Of a stretch of 64,000 bases of DNA, positions 15,847 through 23,832 are shown piece by piece. The stretch spans positions 1 through 64,000 of the forward strand of contig NZ_JACGCJ010000001.1 in NCBI RefSeq assembly GCF_021030645.1, written 5' to 3'. This DNA is from Agrilactobacillus fermenti (lineage in GTDB: Bacteria > Bacillota > Bacilli > Lactobacillales > Lactobacillaceae). Position 1 is the first letter of the stretch; each line of letters begins with the position of its first letter. A model generated the notes under the pieces. That model had not been told where the DNA came from, ran no database searches, and saw nothing but the letters and a program-made list of their open reading frames with translations. The position numbers and the translations under genes are program-made.

Positions 15847-16881
15847 TCAGAAATGTAGTTGGTAAGTAATTTCTTGTTTTTTGGTTTCACTGCGTTGAAG
15901 ATAGGTGTCACCGAAGCCGTCATGATTGATAGCATCTGGGAGCGTCTGAACTTCTAGCGCCACACCAATGTGCGGTTGGCCTGGGCCATTGACATAGTTC
16001 ATATCGGGTGTAAAGGCATTGGCAGTAAAGACAATCAGAGCATTTGCATCAGCATAAAAGTCAACACGTCGATCTGTAGCAGGATCAGATAATGAGGCCA
16101 GCGGTGTTGTTTCAGAGTGGTCATTGATCACAAAGGCATCGTCAAACCCTTTTTCTGGTGTATCTTGCAGTTTAGCTAGAGCTTCACCAAGCTTAGTCGG
16201 CGTGGATAAGTCAAAAGCAGTACCAGCATTAGGCGTAAACTTGCCAGTAGGGATCTTTTCACTGGTGATTTCAAGATGGCTGTCAGAGTTCACTTGAAGG
16301 TATTGGTCGTTAATGGTAGTTGAACCAGCCAAGTTAAAATACAAGTGATAAGTTGGATTAAATAACATGTCTGTATCGGATTTAGCTTGAAATTCAACTT
16401 TTAGTTGATTATCATTGGTTAACATATAATGAACGGCTACCTGCATTGTTCCAGGAAAGTCCCAGTCATCATTGGCAAAAGTGTGATGTAGCGTTAAAGT
16501 TGCTGTATCTGAAGTTTGGGCTAACTCACCTTGCCACTGGACGGAATGAAAGCCATGAGGGCCGCCATGCAGCAAGTTTTTACCTTCATTTGGGGTTAAA
16601 TGATACTCGTGTGTACCAAGCGTAAATGTTGCTTGACCAATACGACCAGCTACGGGTCCAATCATCATGTTGGTATAGGCGGCATTAGCATAATAATCAG
16701 CGGTGTGGGGAAATGACAACAGAATATTGTGCTTTTGCCCCTGTTTATCGGGCACATTGATTTGATGGACAATGCCACCCTGACTTAGAATCGTAACGGA
16801 AACGTTATTGTCATTTTCTAAGGTATAAGCGGTGACGGGTTTTTCTAAATAAGTGTCAAATTGTTTTTCTGATGCGTACAT
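15847..16881 (-). CDS. galM: Aldose 1-epimerase (mutarotase)
   Basis: A protein of 344 residues that interconverts alpha and beta anomers of aldoses. The catalytic histidines are in GPHGFHSVQW and NPTYHLYFNL, and the catalytic glutamate is in ALEVQTLPDAINH near the C-terminus. The ATG at 16881 has AAGTGGG upstream. It is divergent from araR and next to the arabinose genes, so its natural substrate is probably L-arabinose rather than galactose; several lactobacillar ara loci carry such a gene. Confidence 0.92.
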   Translation of the reverse strand: MYASEKQFDTYLEKPVTAYTLENDNNVSVTILSQGGIVHQINVPDKQGQKHNILLSFPHTADYYANAAYTNMMIGPVAGRIGQATFTLGTHEYHLTPNEGKNLLHGGPHGFHSVQWQGELAQTSDTATLTLHHTFANDDWDFPGTMQVAVHYMLTNDNQLKVEFQAKSDTDMLFNPTYHLYFNLAGSTTINDQYLQVNSDSHLEITSEKIPTGKFTPNAGTAFDLSTPTKLGEALAKLQDTPEKGFDDAFVINDHSETTPLASLSDPATDRRVDFYADANALIVFTANAFTPDMNYVNGPGQPHIGVALEVQTLPDAINHDGFGDTYLQRSETKKQEITYQLHF

Positions 16882-16933
16882 ATATTAAAGCCCACTTTCG
16901 TTTTTAGTTTCTTTATGAAGCGTAAATTGCATT

Positions 16934-16949
16934 TATAAAACGTTTTCAA
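16934..16949. promoter_or_regulatory. cre-like site between galM and araR
   Basis: TATAAAACGTTTTCAA resembles the CcpA consensus WTGNAANCGNWNNCWW, with mismatches at two positions. Its location between the divergent galM and araR fits carbon catabolite repression. Confidence 0.5.
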
Positions 16950-16954
16950 TATAA

Positions 16955-16972
16955 TGGTTATACGGACAAATG
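16955..16972. promoter_or_regulatory. Weak AraR-type half operator
   Basis: ACGGACAAAT next to TTAT resembles one half of the AraR operator (ATTTGTACGTACAAAT); the other half is degenerate. It may serve galM or araR autoregulation. Support is only moderate. Confidence 0.3.
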
Positions 16973-17002
16973 TCAAATCGAAAATTTTTATTGGGAGAGT
17001 TA

Positions 17003-18097
17003 ATGGTGACAAAAAAATACGAATTAGTTGGAAATGGTGTTAAGGAGAAGATTCTTGATGGGACATATAAAATAAATGATAAGTTACCTACTGAATCAGA
17101 ATTAATGTCAATGTATGATGTTAGTCGTTACACCGTGCGTCGAGCAATGAGCGATCTTGAGAACGAACACTATGTTTATCGCATTCAAGGTGGTGGCATG
17201 TTTGTCAATGACTGGCGCTCAGCTGAAGAAAACAATAATACCAATCAGATGATTGGCATTATTACAACGCACATCGCAGATTATATTTTTCCCAATATTA
17301 TTAGTGGTGCTGATCAGATCATTTCAGATAATGGATTTGGGTTAGCTTTGTCCAACACACACAATGATCCTAAAAGAGAACGAAAAGCATTAATGTCCAT
17401 ACTTAACAGTAATGTGGTGGGCTTGATCGTCGAACCAACGCGGAGTACCATGCCAGCGAGTAATTTAGATTTGTATCTACAGATCGAACAAAAGCGACTG
17501 CCAATGGTATTTATTAATGCCCAATATCCTAATTTGAATGCTGTATCTGTGACTACGGATGATTTTAAAGGGGTCAAGAAATTAACAGAGTATCTTTTTT
17601 CTATTGGCCATCGACGCATATTAGGTGTTTTCCAAGTGGACGATCAACAGGGGATGGATCGGATGGCTGGCTTTACAGCGGCCTTCCAAGCGGCTTCCGG
17701 CCTTGAACTTAATAGTAGTGTCATTATGTACCAATCTTCAGATCACCGTAAGAATATTCTAGCACAGGTTGAAGATTATCTGAATTTAAACGTCGCACGC
17801 CGACCAACCGCCATTGTTTGTTATAATGATGAGCTAGCTTTTCAGGTGGTTGATAGTGTAAAGTCTGAGGACCTATCCGTGCCCGATGATATTTCAATTA
17901 CGGGTTTTGATAACTATTATTTAGGCGAATACTTTGATCCAACTTTAACAACTTTAACGCATGAAAAAGAAAAAATGGGCCATGATGCAGCAAATTTATT
18001 GATCAGCATGTTACACCATAAAAAAGTATCATCAATTGTTTATGAACCAGATTTACTGATTCGCAACTCAACTAAAGCAACTTCTAAAAATAAATAA
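17003..18097 (+). CDS. araR: Arabinose repressor AraR (GntR-type DNA-binding domain, LacI-type sensor domain)
   Basis: A chimeric regulator of 364 residues. The N-terminal winged helix of the GntR type spans about residues 1-70 (LPTESELMSMYDVSRYTVRRA). The LacI/periplasmic-binding-type sensor domain begins near IGIITTHIADYIFP and ends with the dimer-interface segment ITGFDNYYLG. This layout is diagnostic of AraR. ATG 17003 is chosen because GGGAG precedes it; the frame is open 33 bases further upstream. It probably represses araBDA and perhaps galM, with L-arabinose as inducer. A perfect 16-bp operator lies before araB. Confidence 0.93.
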   Translation: MVTKKYELVGNGVKEKILDGTYKINDKLPTESELMSMYDVSRYTVRRAMSDLENEHYVYRIQGGGMFVNDWRSAEENNNTNQMIGIITTHIADYIFPNIISGADQIISDNGFGLALSNTHNDPKRERKALMSILNSNVVGLIVEPTRSTMPASNLDLYLQIEQKRLPMVFINAQYPNLNAVSVTTDDFKGVKKLTEYLFSIGHRRILGVFQVDDQQGMDRMAGFTAAFQAASGLELNSSVIMYQSSDHRKNILAQVEDYLNLNVARRPTAIVCYNDELAFQVVDSVKSEDLSVPDDISITGFDNYYLGEYFDPTLTTLTHEKEKMGHDAANLLISMLHHKKVSSIVYEPDLLIRNSTKATSKNK

Positions 18098-18183
18098 ATG
18101 AAAATTTCTATGAAAAGCCTATATCATTAGGCTTTATTTTTTTAAATAAAAATAATTATACTGATAATAGAAAATACGGGTTT

Positions 18184-18199
18184 ATTTATACGTATAAAT
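18184..18199. promoter_or_regulatory. AraR operator upstream of araB
   Basis: ATTTATACGTATAAAT is a perfect 16-bp palindrome. It matches the AraR consensus ATTTGTACGTACAAAT except for a symmetric G-to-A/C-to-T pair of changes. It lies 90 bases before the araB start. Confidence 0.85.
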
Positions 18200-18223
18200 A
18201 TTTTATACTAAATTTGTTCTTAG

Positions 18224-18239
18224 ATGAAAACGCTATCCA
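18224..18239. promoter_or_regulatory. CcpA cre site upstream of araB
   Basis: ATGAAAACGCTATCCA matches the cre consensus WTGNAANCGNWNNCWW at all but one position. It lies between the AraR operator and the araB ribosome binding site, so glucose repression of the arabinose operon is expected. Confidence 0.65.
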
Positions 18240-18288
18240 AATTTTTCATTCTAGACCTCGCTGTTTATTAATTTAGGAGGTTCATCGT

Positions 18289-19899
18289 GTGAGTAAAGAA
18301 AATATCATTCGTCAGATCAAAGCTGGTCAAACATCCCTGGGGATTGAACTTGGATCAACTCGGATCAAGGCCGTTTTGATTGTTGATGATTATCAAACTA
18401 TCGCTTCAGGAAGTTTCAACTGGGAAAACGAACTTAAAAACAAAATTTGGACCTATTCAACTGAACTTGTTTGGAAGGGTATTCAAGCAAGCTATGCGGA
18501 AATGAGCCAAGAAGTTGAAAAAGAATATGGTATTCAACTTGAAAAAATTGGCTCGATTGGTATTAGCGCCATGATGCATGGCTATATGCCGTTTGATAGT
18601 CAAGGTAACTTACTAGTACCGTTTAGAACTTGGCGCAATAACATCACTGAAGAAGCAGCCAATTACTTGACTGACTTATTCAATTTCAACATTCCGCAAC
18701 GTTGGAGTGTGGCGCATCTTTATCAAGCCATCTTGAATCAAGAAGATCATGTTAAGGATATTGATTTCATCACCACTTTAGCTGGCTATGTTCATTGGCA
18801 ATTATCTGGACAAAAAGTTTTAGGGATTGGGGATGATTCAGGTATGTTCCCAATCGATTCTAAGACTAAAACTTATGATACCAAGCGGCTTCAACAATTT
18901 GGTGAGATTAAATCGGTACGGCAATATCACTGGACGTTAGAAGATATTTTACCTAAACCTTTGATGGCAGGGACACAGGCTGGCACGTTGAATCCGATTG
19001 GTGCGCAGCTTTTAGATCCAACGGGAACCTTAAAAGCTGGTGCTGTAATGGCGCCACCTGAAGGGGACGCTGGTACTGGTATGGTTGGCACTAACAGTGT
19101 GCGGAAACGTACGGGTAATATCTCTGCTGGAACATCAGCTTTCTCAATGGTGGTTTTAGATCAAGCCTTAAATAAAGTACATCGCGATATCGATATGGTG
19201 ACAACGCCTGATGGAGCAGATGTTGCTATGGTACACACGAATAATTGTTCTTCTGATATTAATGCCTGGGTCAGCTTGTTCCGTGAATTTGCGGAAGCTA
19301 TTGGCCATCCATTAAGTCCAAATGAATTGTACAAAGTACTATTTAATAGTACCAAAGAAAGTGATCCTAGTTGTGGTGGCTTGATCAATATTGGTTACTT
19401 GTCTGGTGAAAATATCACTAACATGCCAGAAGGACGGCCATTGTTCGTTCGGACACCAAATAGTGATTTCAATTTAGGTAACTTTATCAAGACACATCTT
19501 TATTCAGCCTTTGCCCCATTGAAAATCGGGATGGATATTTTGAGCAAAGAAGAAAATATTCACACTGATAATATGGTCGCTCAAGGTGGTCTGTTCAAAA
19601 CACCAATCATTGGGCAACAAGTTCTGGCTGATGCTTTGGATACGCCGATCACTGTGATGAGTACCGCTGGTGAAGGTGGACCTTGGGGCATGGCTGTTTT
19701 AGCAACATTCGTCCGTGAAGGTCAAGGCCAAAAACTTGAGGATTATCTCGATCAGAAAGTATTTGCGAATCCAGAATCCTCAACCATTGCACCTGATCCT
19801 AAGGGCGTTGAAGGCTTCAATACGTTTATTGAGGCTTATAAAAAATCATTACCAATTGAATCCACGGCAATTCGTTCGGTTAGTGTGCTAAATCAATAA
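18289..19899 (+). CDS. araB: L-ribulokinase (FGGY family)
   Basis: A kinase of 536 residues that phosphorylates L-ribulose to L-ribulose 5-phosphate with ATP. The N-terminal phosphate-binding segment LGIELGSTRIKAVLI and the C-terminal ATP-binding region (NISAGTSAFSMVV, GEGGPWGMA) fit the FGGY family. The start is GTG 18289 with AGGAGG in front. It is the first gene of araB-araD-araA, with the AraR operator and cre site upstream. The lactobacillar AraB type resembles xylulokinases, so the name rests partly on context. Confidence 0.9.
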   Translation: MSKENIIRQIKAGQTSLGIELGSTRIKAVLIVDDYQTIASGSFNWENELKNKIWTYSTELVWKGIQASYAEMSQEVEKEYGIQLEKIGSIGISAMMHGYMPFDSQGNLLVPFRTWRNNITEEAANYLTDLFNFNIPQRWSVAHLYQAILNQEDHVKDIDFITTLAGYVHWQLSGQKVLGIGDDSGMFPIDSKTKTYDTKRLQQFGEIKSVRQYHWTLEDILPKPLMAGTQAGTLNPIGAQLLDPTGTLKAGAVMAPPEGDAGTGMVGTNSVRKRTGNISAGTSAFSMVVLDQALNKVHRDIDMVTTPDGADVAMVHTNNCSSDINAWVSLFREFAEAIGHPLSPNELYKVLFNSTKESDPSCGGLINIGYLSGENITNMPEGRPLFVRTPNSDFNLGNFIKTHLYSAFAPLKIGMDILSKEENIHTDNMVAQGGLFKTPIIGQQVLADALDTPITVMSTAGEGGPWGMAVLATFVREGQGQKLEDYLDQKVFANPESSTIAPDPKGVEGFNTFIEAYKKSLPIESTAIRSVSVLNQ

Positions 19900-19914
19900 T
19901 GAAAGGTGTCCATT

Positions 19915-20646
19915 ATGTTAGAAGATCTAAAAAAAGAAGTCTATGAAGCCAATATGCAATTGCCTAAGTTAGGGTTAGTAACCTTTACTTGGGGGAATGT
20001 CTCCGGAATCGATCGTGAAAAAGGGCTATTTGTCATCAAGCCATCTGGGGTAGATTACGAAGATCTAACATCCGACGACATGGTGGTTGTGAACTTAAAA
20101 GGCGAAGTTGTGGAAGGCAAAATGAATCCTTCTAGTGATACGCCAACACACACGGTATTGTATAACGAATTTCCTACTTTAGGCGGGATCGTACATACCC
20201 ATTCACCTTGGGGCGTTGCCTTTGCCGAAGCTGGGATGGATATTCAAGCATTAGGAACGACCCATGCGGATACGTTCTATGACGATGTTCCAGTTTCTGA
20301 TGCATTGACAAAAGAAGAAATCGAAAGCGCTTATGAAGAAAATACGGGTAAAGTTATCGTACGGACCTTCAAAGAACGCGGCTTAGATCCAGATGCTGTC
20401 CCAGCCGTTTTGGTACGTCAGCATGGGCCATTTGCCTGGGGACCAACGCCAGCTAAAGCTGTTTATAATGCGAAAGTTCTCGAAGTTGTCGCTGAAATGA
20501 ACTATCATGCTTTGACTTTGACACATGACAATATTCATGTGCCACAATTCCTACTTGATAAACATTACTACCGTAAGCATGGTAAAAATGCCTATTACGG
20601 CCAAAATAATGCTAAATCTAAAGATCACGCAACACACGAAAAATAG
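19915..20646 (+). CDS. araD: L-ribulose-5-phosphate 4-epimerase
   Basis: A class II aldolase-like zinc enzyme of 243 residues that converts L-ribulose 5-phosphate to D-xylulose 5-phosphate, which enters the phosphoketolase or pentose phosphate route. The zinc motif HTHSPWGVAFAEAG and the following THADTFYDDVPV are clear, as is the N-terminal GNVSG segment. ATG 19915 has GAAAGGTG before it; an earlier in-frame ATG at 19906 lacks a binding site. It lies 15 bases after araB. Confidence 0.95.
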   Translation: MLEDLKKEVYEANMQLPKLGLVTFTWGNVSGIDREKGLFVIKPSGVDYEDLTSDDMVVVNLKGEVVEGKMNPSSDTPTHTVLYNEFPTLGGIVHTHSPWGVAFAEAGMDIQALGTTHADTFYDDVPVSDALTKEEIESAYEENTGKVIVRTFKERGLDPDAVPAVLVRQHGPFAWGPTPAKAVYNAKVLEVVAEMNYHALTLTHDNIHVPQFLLDKHYYRKHGKNAYYGQNNAKSKDHATHEK

Positions 20647-20680
20647 GGTTCAATTAATTAACTATTAAGGAGAGATTTAC

Positions 20681-22105
20681 ATGTTAGAAATTCCGAATTA
20701 TAAGTTCTGGTTCGTCACAGGTAGTCAACATTTATATGGTGAAGAACAGTTAAAATCTGTTGAAAAAGATGCCCGTGAAATCGTTGATAAACTAAATGCG
20801 TCTGGCAAGTTGCCTTATCCAATTGAATTCAAAGAAATTGCTACAACAGCTGATAATATCACTCAATTGATGAAAGATGTGAACTATAATGACGAAGTTG
20901 CTGGTGTCATTACTTGGATGCATACTTTCTCTCCTGCTAAGAACTGGATTCGTGGGACTAAATTATTGCAAAAACCGTTACTGCATTTAGCAACGCAATT
21001 CTTAAACAACATTCCTTATGACACCATTGACTTTGATTATATGAACTTAAACCAAAGTGCCCATGGTGATCGGGAATACGGTTTTATCAATGCTCGTTTG
21101 CAGAAGAATAACAAGATTATTTATGGCTTCTGGGGCGATGAAGACGTCCAAGACGAGATCGCTCGCTGGGAAGATACAGCCGTTGCTTATGACGAAAGCT
21201 TCAAGATCAAGGTTGCTCGTTTTGGCGACAACATGCGTAATGTGGCCGTTACTGAAGGTGACAAAGTTGAAGCTCAAATTCAATTTGGCTGGACAGTAGA
21301 CTACTATGGTATCGGTGATTTAGTTGAAGAAATCGGTAAAGTTAACGAGGCTGATGTCGATAAATTATATCAAGAATTACAAGACAAATATGACTTTGTA
21401 ACTGGCGATAATGATCCTAAAGTTTATGAAGATCATGTTAAAGAACAATTACGCCAATACTTTGGTATCAAGTCCTTCTTGGAGAAAGGTAACTACTCTG
21501 CCTTCACCACAAACTTTGAAGATCTTTGGGGTATGAAACAATTACCTGGTTTAGCTGCACAATTATTAATGGCTGACGGCTATGGCTTTGGTGCTGAAGG
21601 TGACTGGAAGACGGCTGCTTTGACACGCTTATTGAAGATCATGGCCCATAATAAGGGCACAGCCTTCATGGAAGATTACACACTTGACTTACGTAAAGGC
21701 CATGAAGCTATTTTGGGCTCGCACATGCTTGAAGTTGACCCATCTATTGCTAGCACAAAACCACGGGTTGAAGTACACCCATTAGATATTGGTGGCAAAG
21801 ATGATCCTGCACGTTTGGTCTTTGATGGTTCAGAAGGCGATGCTATTGATGTTACGATCTCTGACTTTGGTGATGAATATCGGATGGTCATGTACGCTGT
21901 TGACGGTAACAAGCCAGAAGCAGACACACCACATCTACCAGTTGCCAAACAATTATGGACACCAAAAGTTGGCTTGAAGAAAGGTGCTCATGACTGGATC
22001 GAAAATGGTGGCGGCCACCATACTGTCTTCTCATTTGCTTTAACAGCAGAACAATTAGAAGACTTAGCTAAAATGTTTAACTTACATTTCATTAATATTG
22101 ATTAG
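20681..22105 (+). CDS. araA: L-arabinose isomerase
   Basis: An enzyme of 474 residues that converts L-arabinose to L-ribulose using Mn2+. Metal and catalytic positions are visible in [28 protein letters not shown] and GGGHHTVF. It starts N-terminally with the typical [22 protein letters not shown] precedes the ATG. It is the last gene of the operon; no arabinose transporter follows. Three palindromic repeat elements begin four bases after the stop codon instead of an ordinary terminator. Confidence 0.97.
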   Translation: MLEIPNYKFWFVTGSQHLYGEEQLKSVEKDAREIVDKLNASGKLPYPIEFKEIATTADNITQLMKDVNYNDEVAGVITWMHTFSPAKNWIRGTKLLQKPLLHLATQFLNNIPYDTIDFDYMNLNQSAHGDREYGFINARLQKNNKIIYGFWGDEDVQDEIARWEDTAVAYDESFKIKVARFGDNMRNVAVTEGDKVEAQIQFGWTVDYYGIGDLVEEIGKVNEADVDKLYQELQDKYDFVTGDNDPKVYEDHVKEQLRQYFGIKSFLEKGNYSAFTTNFEDLWGMKQLPGLAAQLLMADGYGFGAEGDWKTAALTRLLKIMAHNKGTAFMEDYTLDLRKGHEAILGSHMLEVDPSIASTKPRVEVHPLDIGGKDDPARLVFDGSEGDAIDVTISDFGDEYRMVMYAVDGNKPEADTPHLPVAKQLWTPKVGLKKGAHDWIENGGGHHTVFSFALTAEQLEDLAKMFNLHFINID

Positions 22106-22109
22106 AATC

Positions 22110-22224
22110 AGAGCGTGACAAAGGGAGGTCAGCGACCGAGCACCAACAAGAATGACGATAAATGGTGTATTGTCCATTTAAGACATTTGATGTTGGGTGA
22201 CGTCGTTGCCCTTTGGCACGCGTT
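22110..22224 (-). repeat. Bulged-palindrome element, copy B (type 1)
   Basis: A 115-bp palindrome in reverse orientation, starting AGAGCGTGAC just after the araA stop and ending GCACGCGTTT. Helix 1 core is CAAAGGG, the 4-nt bulge is GACC, and helix 3 is CAC-C-CAAC/GTTGGTG. It is the first of three tandem copies. Confidence 0.85.
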
Positions 22225-22231
22225 TAGAATC

Positions 22232-22347
22232 AGAGCGTGAGTGAAGCTGGGCAGCTTTGGCGCATTAACCACAATTGTGCAGATGAAGCCATCAGCTTCA
22301 GCCAACAATTAGGGTTAAGTAACAAAGCTAGCTTCACGAACGCGTTT
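22232..22347 (-). repeat. Bulged-palindrome element, copy C (type 2)
   Basis: A 116-bp element with the family ends but different arms: GTGAAGCT/AGCTTCAC, bulge GCCC, helix 2 AGCTTTG/CAAAGCT. Compared with copy G (AGTTTTG/CAAAACT) one base pair is exchanged on both strands. Confidence 0.85.
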
Positions 22348-22353
22348 AGAACC

Positions 22354-22469
22354 AGAGCGTAACAAAAGGCATTTAGAGACTGAGCACTAACGAAAATCAC
22401 GATAAATGGTGAACTTGCCATTTGAGTGATTTGCAGTTAGGTGATGTCTCTGCCTTTTGGCACACGTTT
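22354..22469 (-). repeat. Bulged-palindrome element, copy D (type 1)
   Basis: A 116-bp element, reverse orientation. Helix 1 CAAAAGGC/GCCTTTTG, helix 2 AGAGAC/GTCTCT. It is the third tandem copy behind araA. Confidence 0.85.
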
Positions 22470-22611
22470 CAAAACACATAAGCAACAAGTTTTAGACATC
22501 AAATACGTTTTTGAACAGCCTCCAAACTATTCCAAGCGTATTGTCATAACAACAAATTTCAAAAATCAAATCACACAAATACACTTACAAATTTCACAGT
22601 CATACAAATAA

Positions 22612-22662
22612 ATAAGAGTTCGGAGCAACTTACATCGGCAGTAAGTTGTTTCGGGCTCTTAT
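22612..22662. other. Hairpin between two repeat arrays
   Basis: Inverted repeat ATAAGAG..CG.AGCAACTTA / TAAGTTG.TTCG..CTCTTAT. There is no T-run on either side, so it is not a clear terminator. The stretch 22470-22693 between the repeat arrays of araA and of the convergent wecG-like gene holds nothing else. Confidence 0.5.
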
Positions 22663-22693
22663 GTAATCAACAAATGTATTCGCTTTATTTTAG

Positions 22694-22810
22694 AAACAAT
22701 TCGGCAAAGGGCAACGACGTCACCCAACAGCGACTGACTCAAATGGGAAATTCACCATTTATCGTCATTCTTGTTGGTGCTCCGTCGCTGACCGCCCTTT
22801 GTCACGCTCT
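22694..22810 (+). repeat. Bulged-palindrome element, copy E (type 1)
   Basis: A 117-bp element, forward. The left terminus is degenerate (AAACAATTCG in place of AAACGCGCTCG). Helix 1 CAAAGGGC/GCCCTTTG, bulge GACC, helix 2 AACGACG/CGTCGCT, helix 3 CAC-C-CAAC/GTTGGTG. It abuts copy F with no spacer. Confidence 0.85.
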
Positions 22811-22925
22811 AAACGCGCTCGAATCATCAGTTTTTTCACACAACTACGCCTTACTCGTGGGACAATTCACCCACAGCGTAAGCCTAGGTTGGTGCTCAAA
22901 AACTACCCGATGACTCTCACGCTCT
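22811..22925 (+). repeat. Bulged-palindrome element, copy F (type 3)
   Basis: A 115-bp element with arms GAATCATC/GATGACTC, bulge ACCC, helix 2 AGTTTTT/AAAAACT, helix 3 CAC-A-CAAC/GTTGGTG. Confidence 0.85.
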
Positions 22926-22930
22926 GTTCT

Positions 22931-23045
22931 AAACGCGCTCGTGAAGCTAGTTTTGTTACCTAACCCCAATAGTTGGCTGAAGCTGGCGCTTCATCTGCAC
23001 AATTTGGGTTAGTGCGCCAAAACTGCCCAGCTTCACTCACGCTCT
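22931..23045 (+). repeat. Bulged-palindrome element, copy G (type 2), overlapping the end of the wecG-like gene
   Basis: A 115-bp element with arms GTGAAGCT/AGCTTCAC, bulge GCCC, helix 2 AGTTTTG/CAAAACT, helix 3 AC-C-TAACCC/GGGTTAGTG. Its right end overlaps the last codons and the TGA stop of the minus-strand gene at 23037. Confidence 0.87.
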
Positions 23046-23759
23046 TTTTTCTTTGCGCATGAGCCACATAAATTTAGGGATGGCTAGCATGCGTTTAAAG
23101 CGGGTGGGTTCTTTTAATAAACGATAGAACCACTCTAAATGAGCGTCTTGAAAGACTTTTGGCGCCCGCTTAGTCATGCCGGATAGGACATCGAAGCTGC
23201 CGCCAACGCCCATCCAAATAGCTTGGGCTTGCGTCAAGTTCTGCTTGATCCAGTTTTCTTGTTTGGGATAGCCAAGGCCAACAAAAATCAATTGGGGTTG
23301 TTTATCGTGGATATCAGCTAAAATCTGGGTATCCTCTTTAAAATAACCATCGTGATAGCCAACTAGATCGATGCCAGGATATTGTTGCTGAACTTTTGTC
23401 ACGACTGCGGCCATGACTTCTGGTTTGGCACCCAGTAGATAGACCCGCAGGTGCTGGGTGTTGGCCTTTTCTAATAGGGCAACCATGGTATCATAGCCAG
23501 TAACACGTTCTGGTAATGGCTGATGAATTGTTTGGGCCGCCTTGATTATCCCAATGCCATCTGGTGTAATATAATCAGCGGCTTTTATGATCGCCTTGTA
23601 TTCGGGATGATCTTTGGCATATAAAACAATTTCGGGATTTGCAGTTACGATAAAGCGTCGTTTTTTTTGATCAATATCGGTTTGTAATTGGGTTAAAAAT
23701 TCTTGATTTGTGGCCTTAATAAAGGGAACATCCATGACCGTTACAGTCGAAAAGGACAT
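23037..23759 (-). CDS. WecG/TagA/CpsF-family glycosyltransferase
   Basis: A GT26 glycosyltransferase of 240 residues. Family motifs: YITPDGIGIIKAA (catalytic DG region), VYLLGAKPEV, VGLGYPKQENWI and GVGGSFDVLSGMTKRAP. Members transfer ManNAc or a similar sugar to undecaprenyl-PP-GlcNAc in teichoic acid or capsule synthesis at the inner membrane face. AGGAGTGAG lies before ATG 23759. It is divergent from a family 4 glycosyltransferase 73 bases away. Its last codons and TGA stop lie in repeat copy G, so the present C-terminal end was set by the repeat. Confidence 0.9.
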   Translation of the reverse strand: MSFSTVTVMDVPFIKATNQEFLTQLQTDIDQKKRRFIVTANPEIVLYAKDHPEYKAIIKAADYITPDGIGIIKAAQTIHQPLPERVTGYDTMVALLEKANTQHLRVYLLGAKPEVMAAVVTKVQQQYPGIDLVGYHDGYFKEDTQILADIHDKQPQLIFVGLGYPKQENWIKQNLTQAQAIWMGVGGSFDVLSGMTKRAPKVFQDAHLEWFYRLLKEPTRFKRMLAIPKFMWLMRKEKRA

Positions 23760-23832
23760 GTACTCACTCCTAATTCATAATGGCTTTATTATAGCAAAAA
23801 TTAAATTAAAAAAATGCGACGGAGGCAATATT

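Noticed and set aside
22674-22913. Open frame of 79 codons in the araA-wecG gap, and similar frames at 22230-22421 and 24887-25096
   Set aside because: They lie mostly within the palindromic repeats or leader sequence, have no good ribosome binding site and are not kept open in other copies of the repeat.
22110-23045. CRISPR array or integron attC array
   Set aside because: The conserved junctions (about 20-25 bases) alternate with about 90-base segments, but those segments are themselves palindromes shared between distant loci, and no cas or integrase gene is near. The similarity to attC is only that both are imperfect palindromes with bulges.
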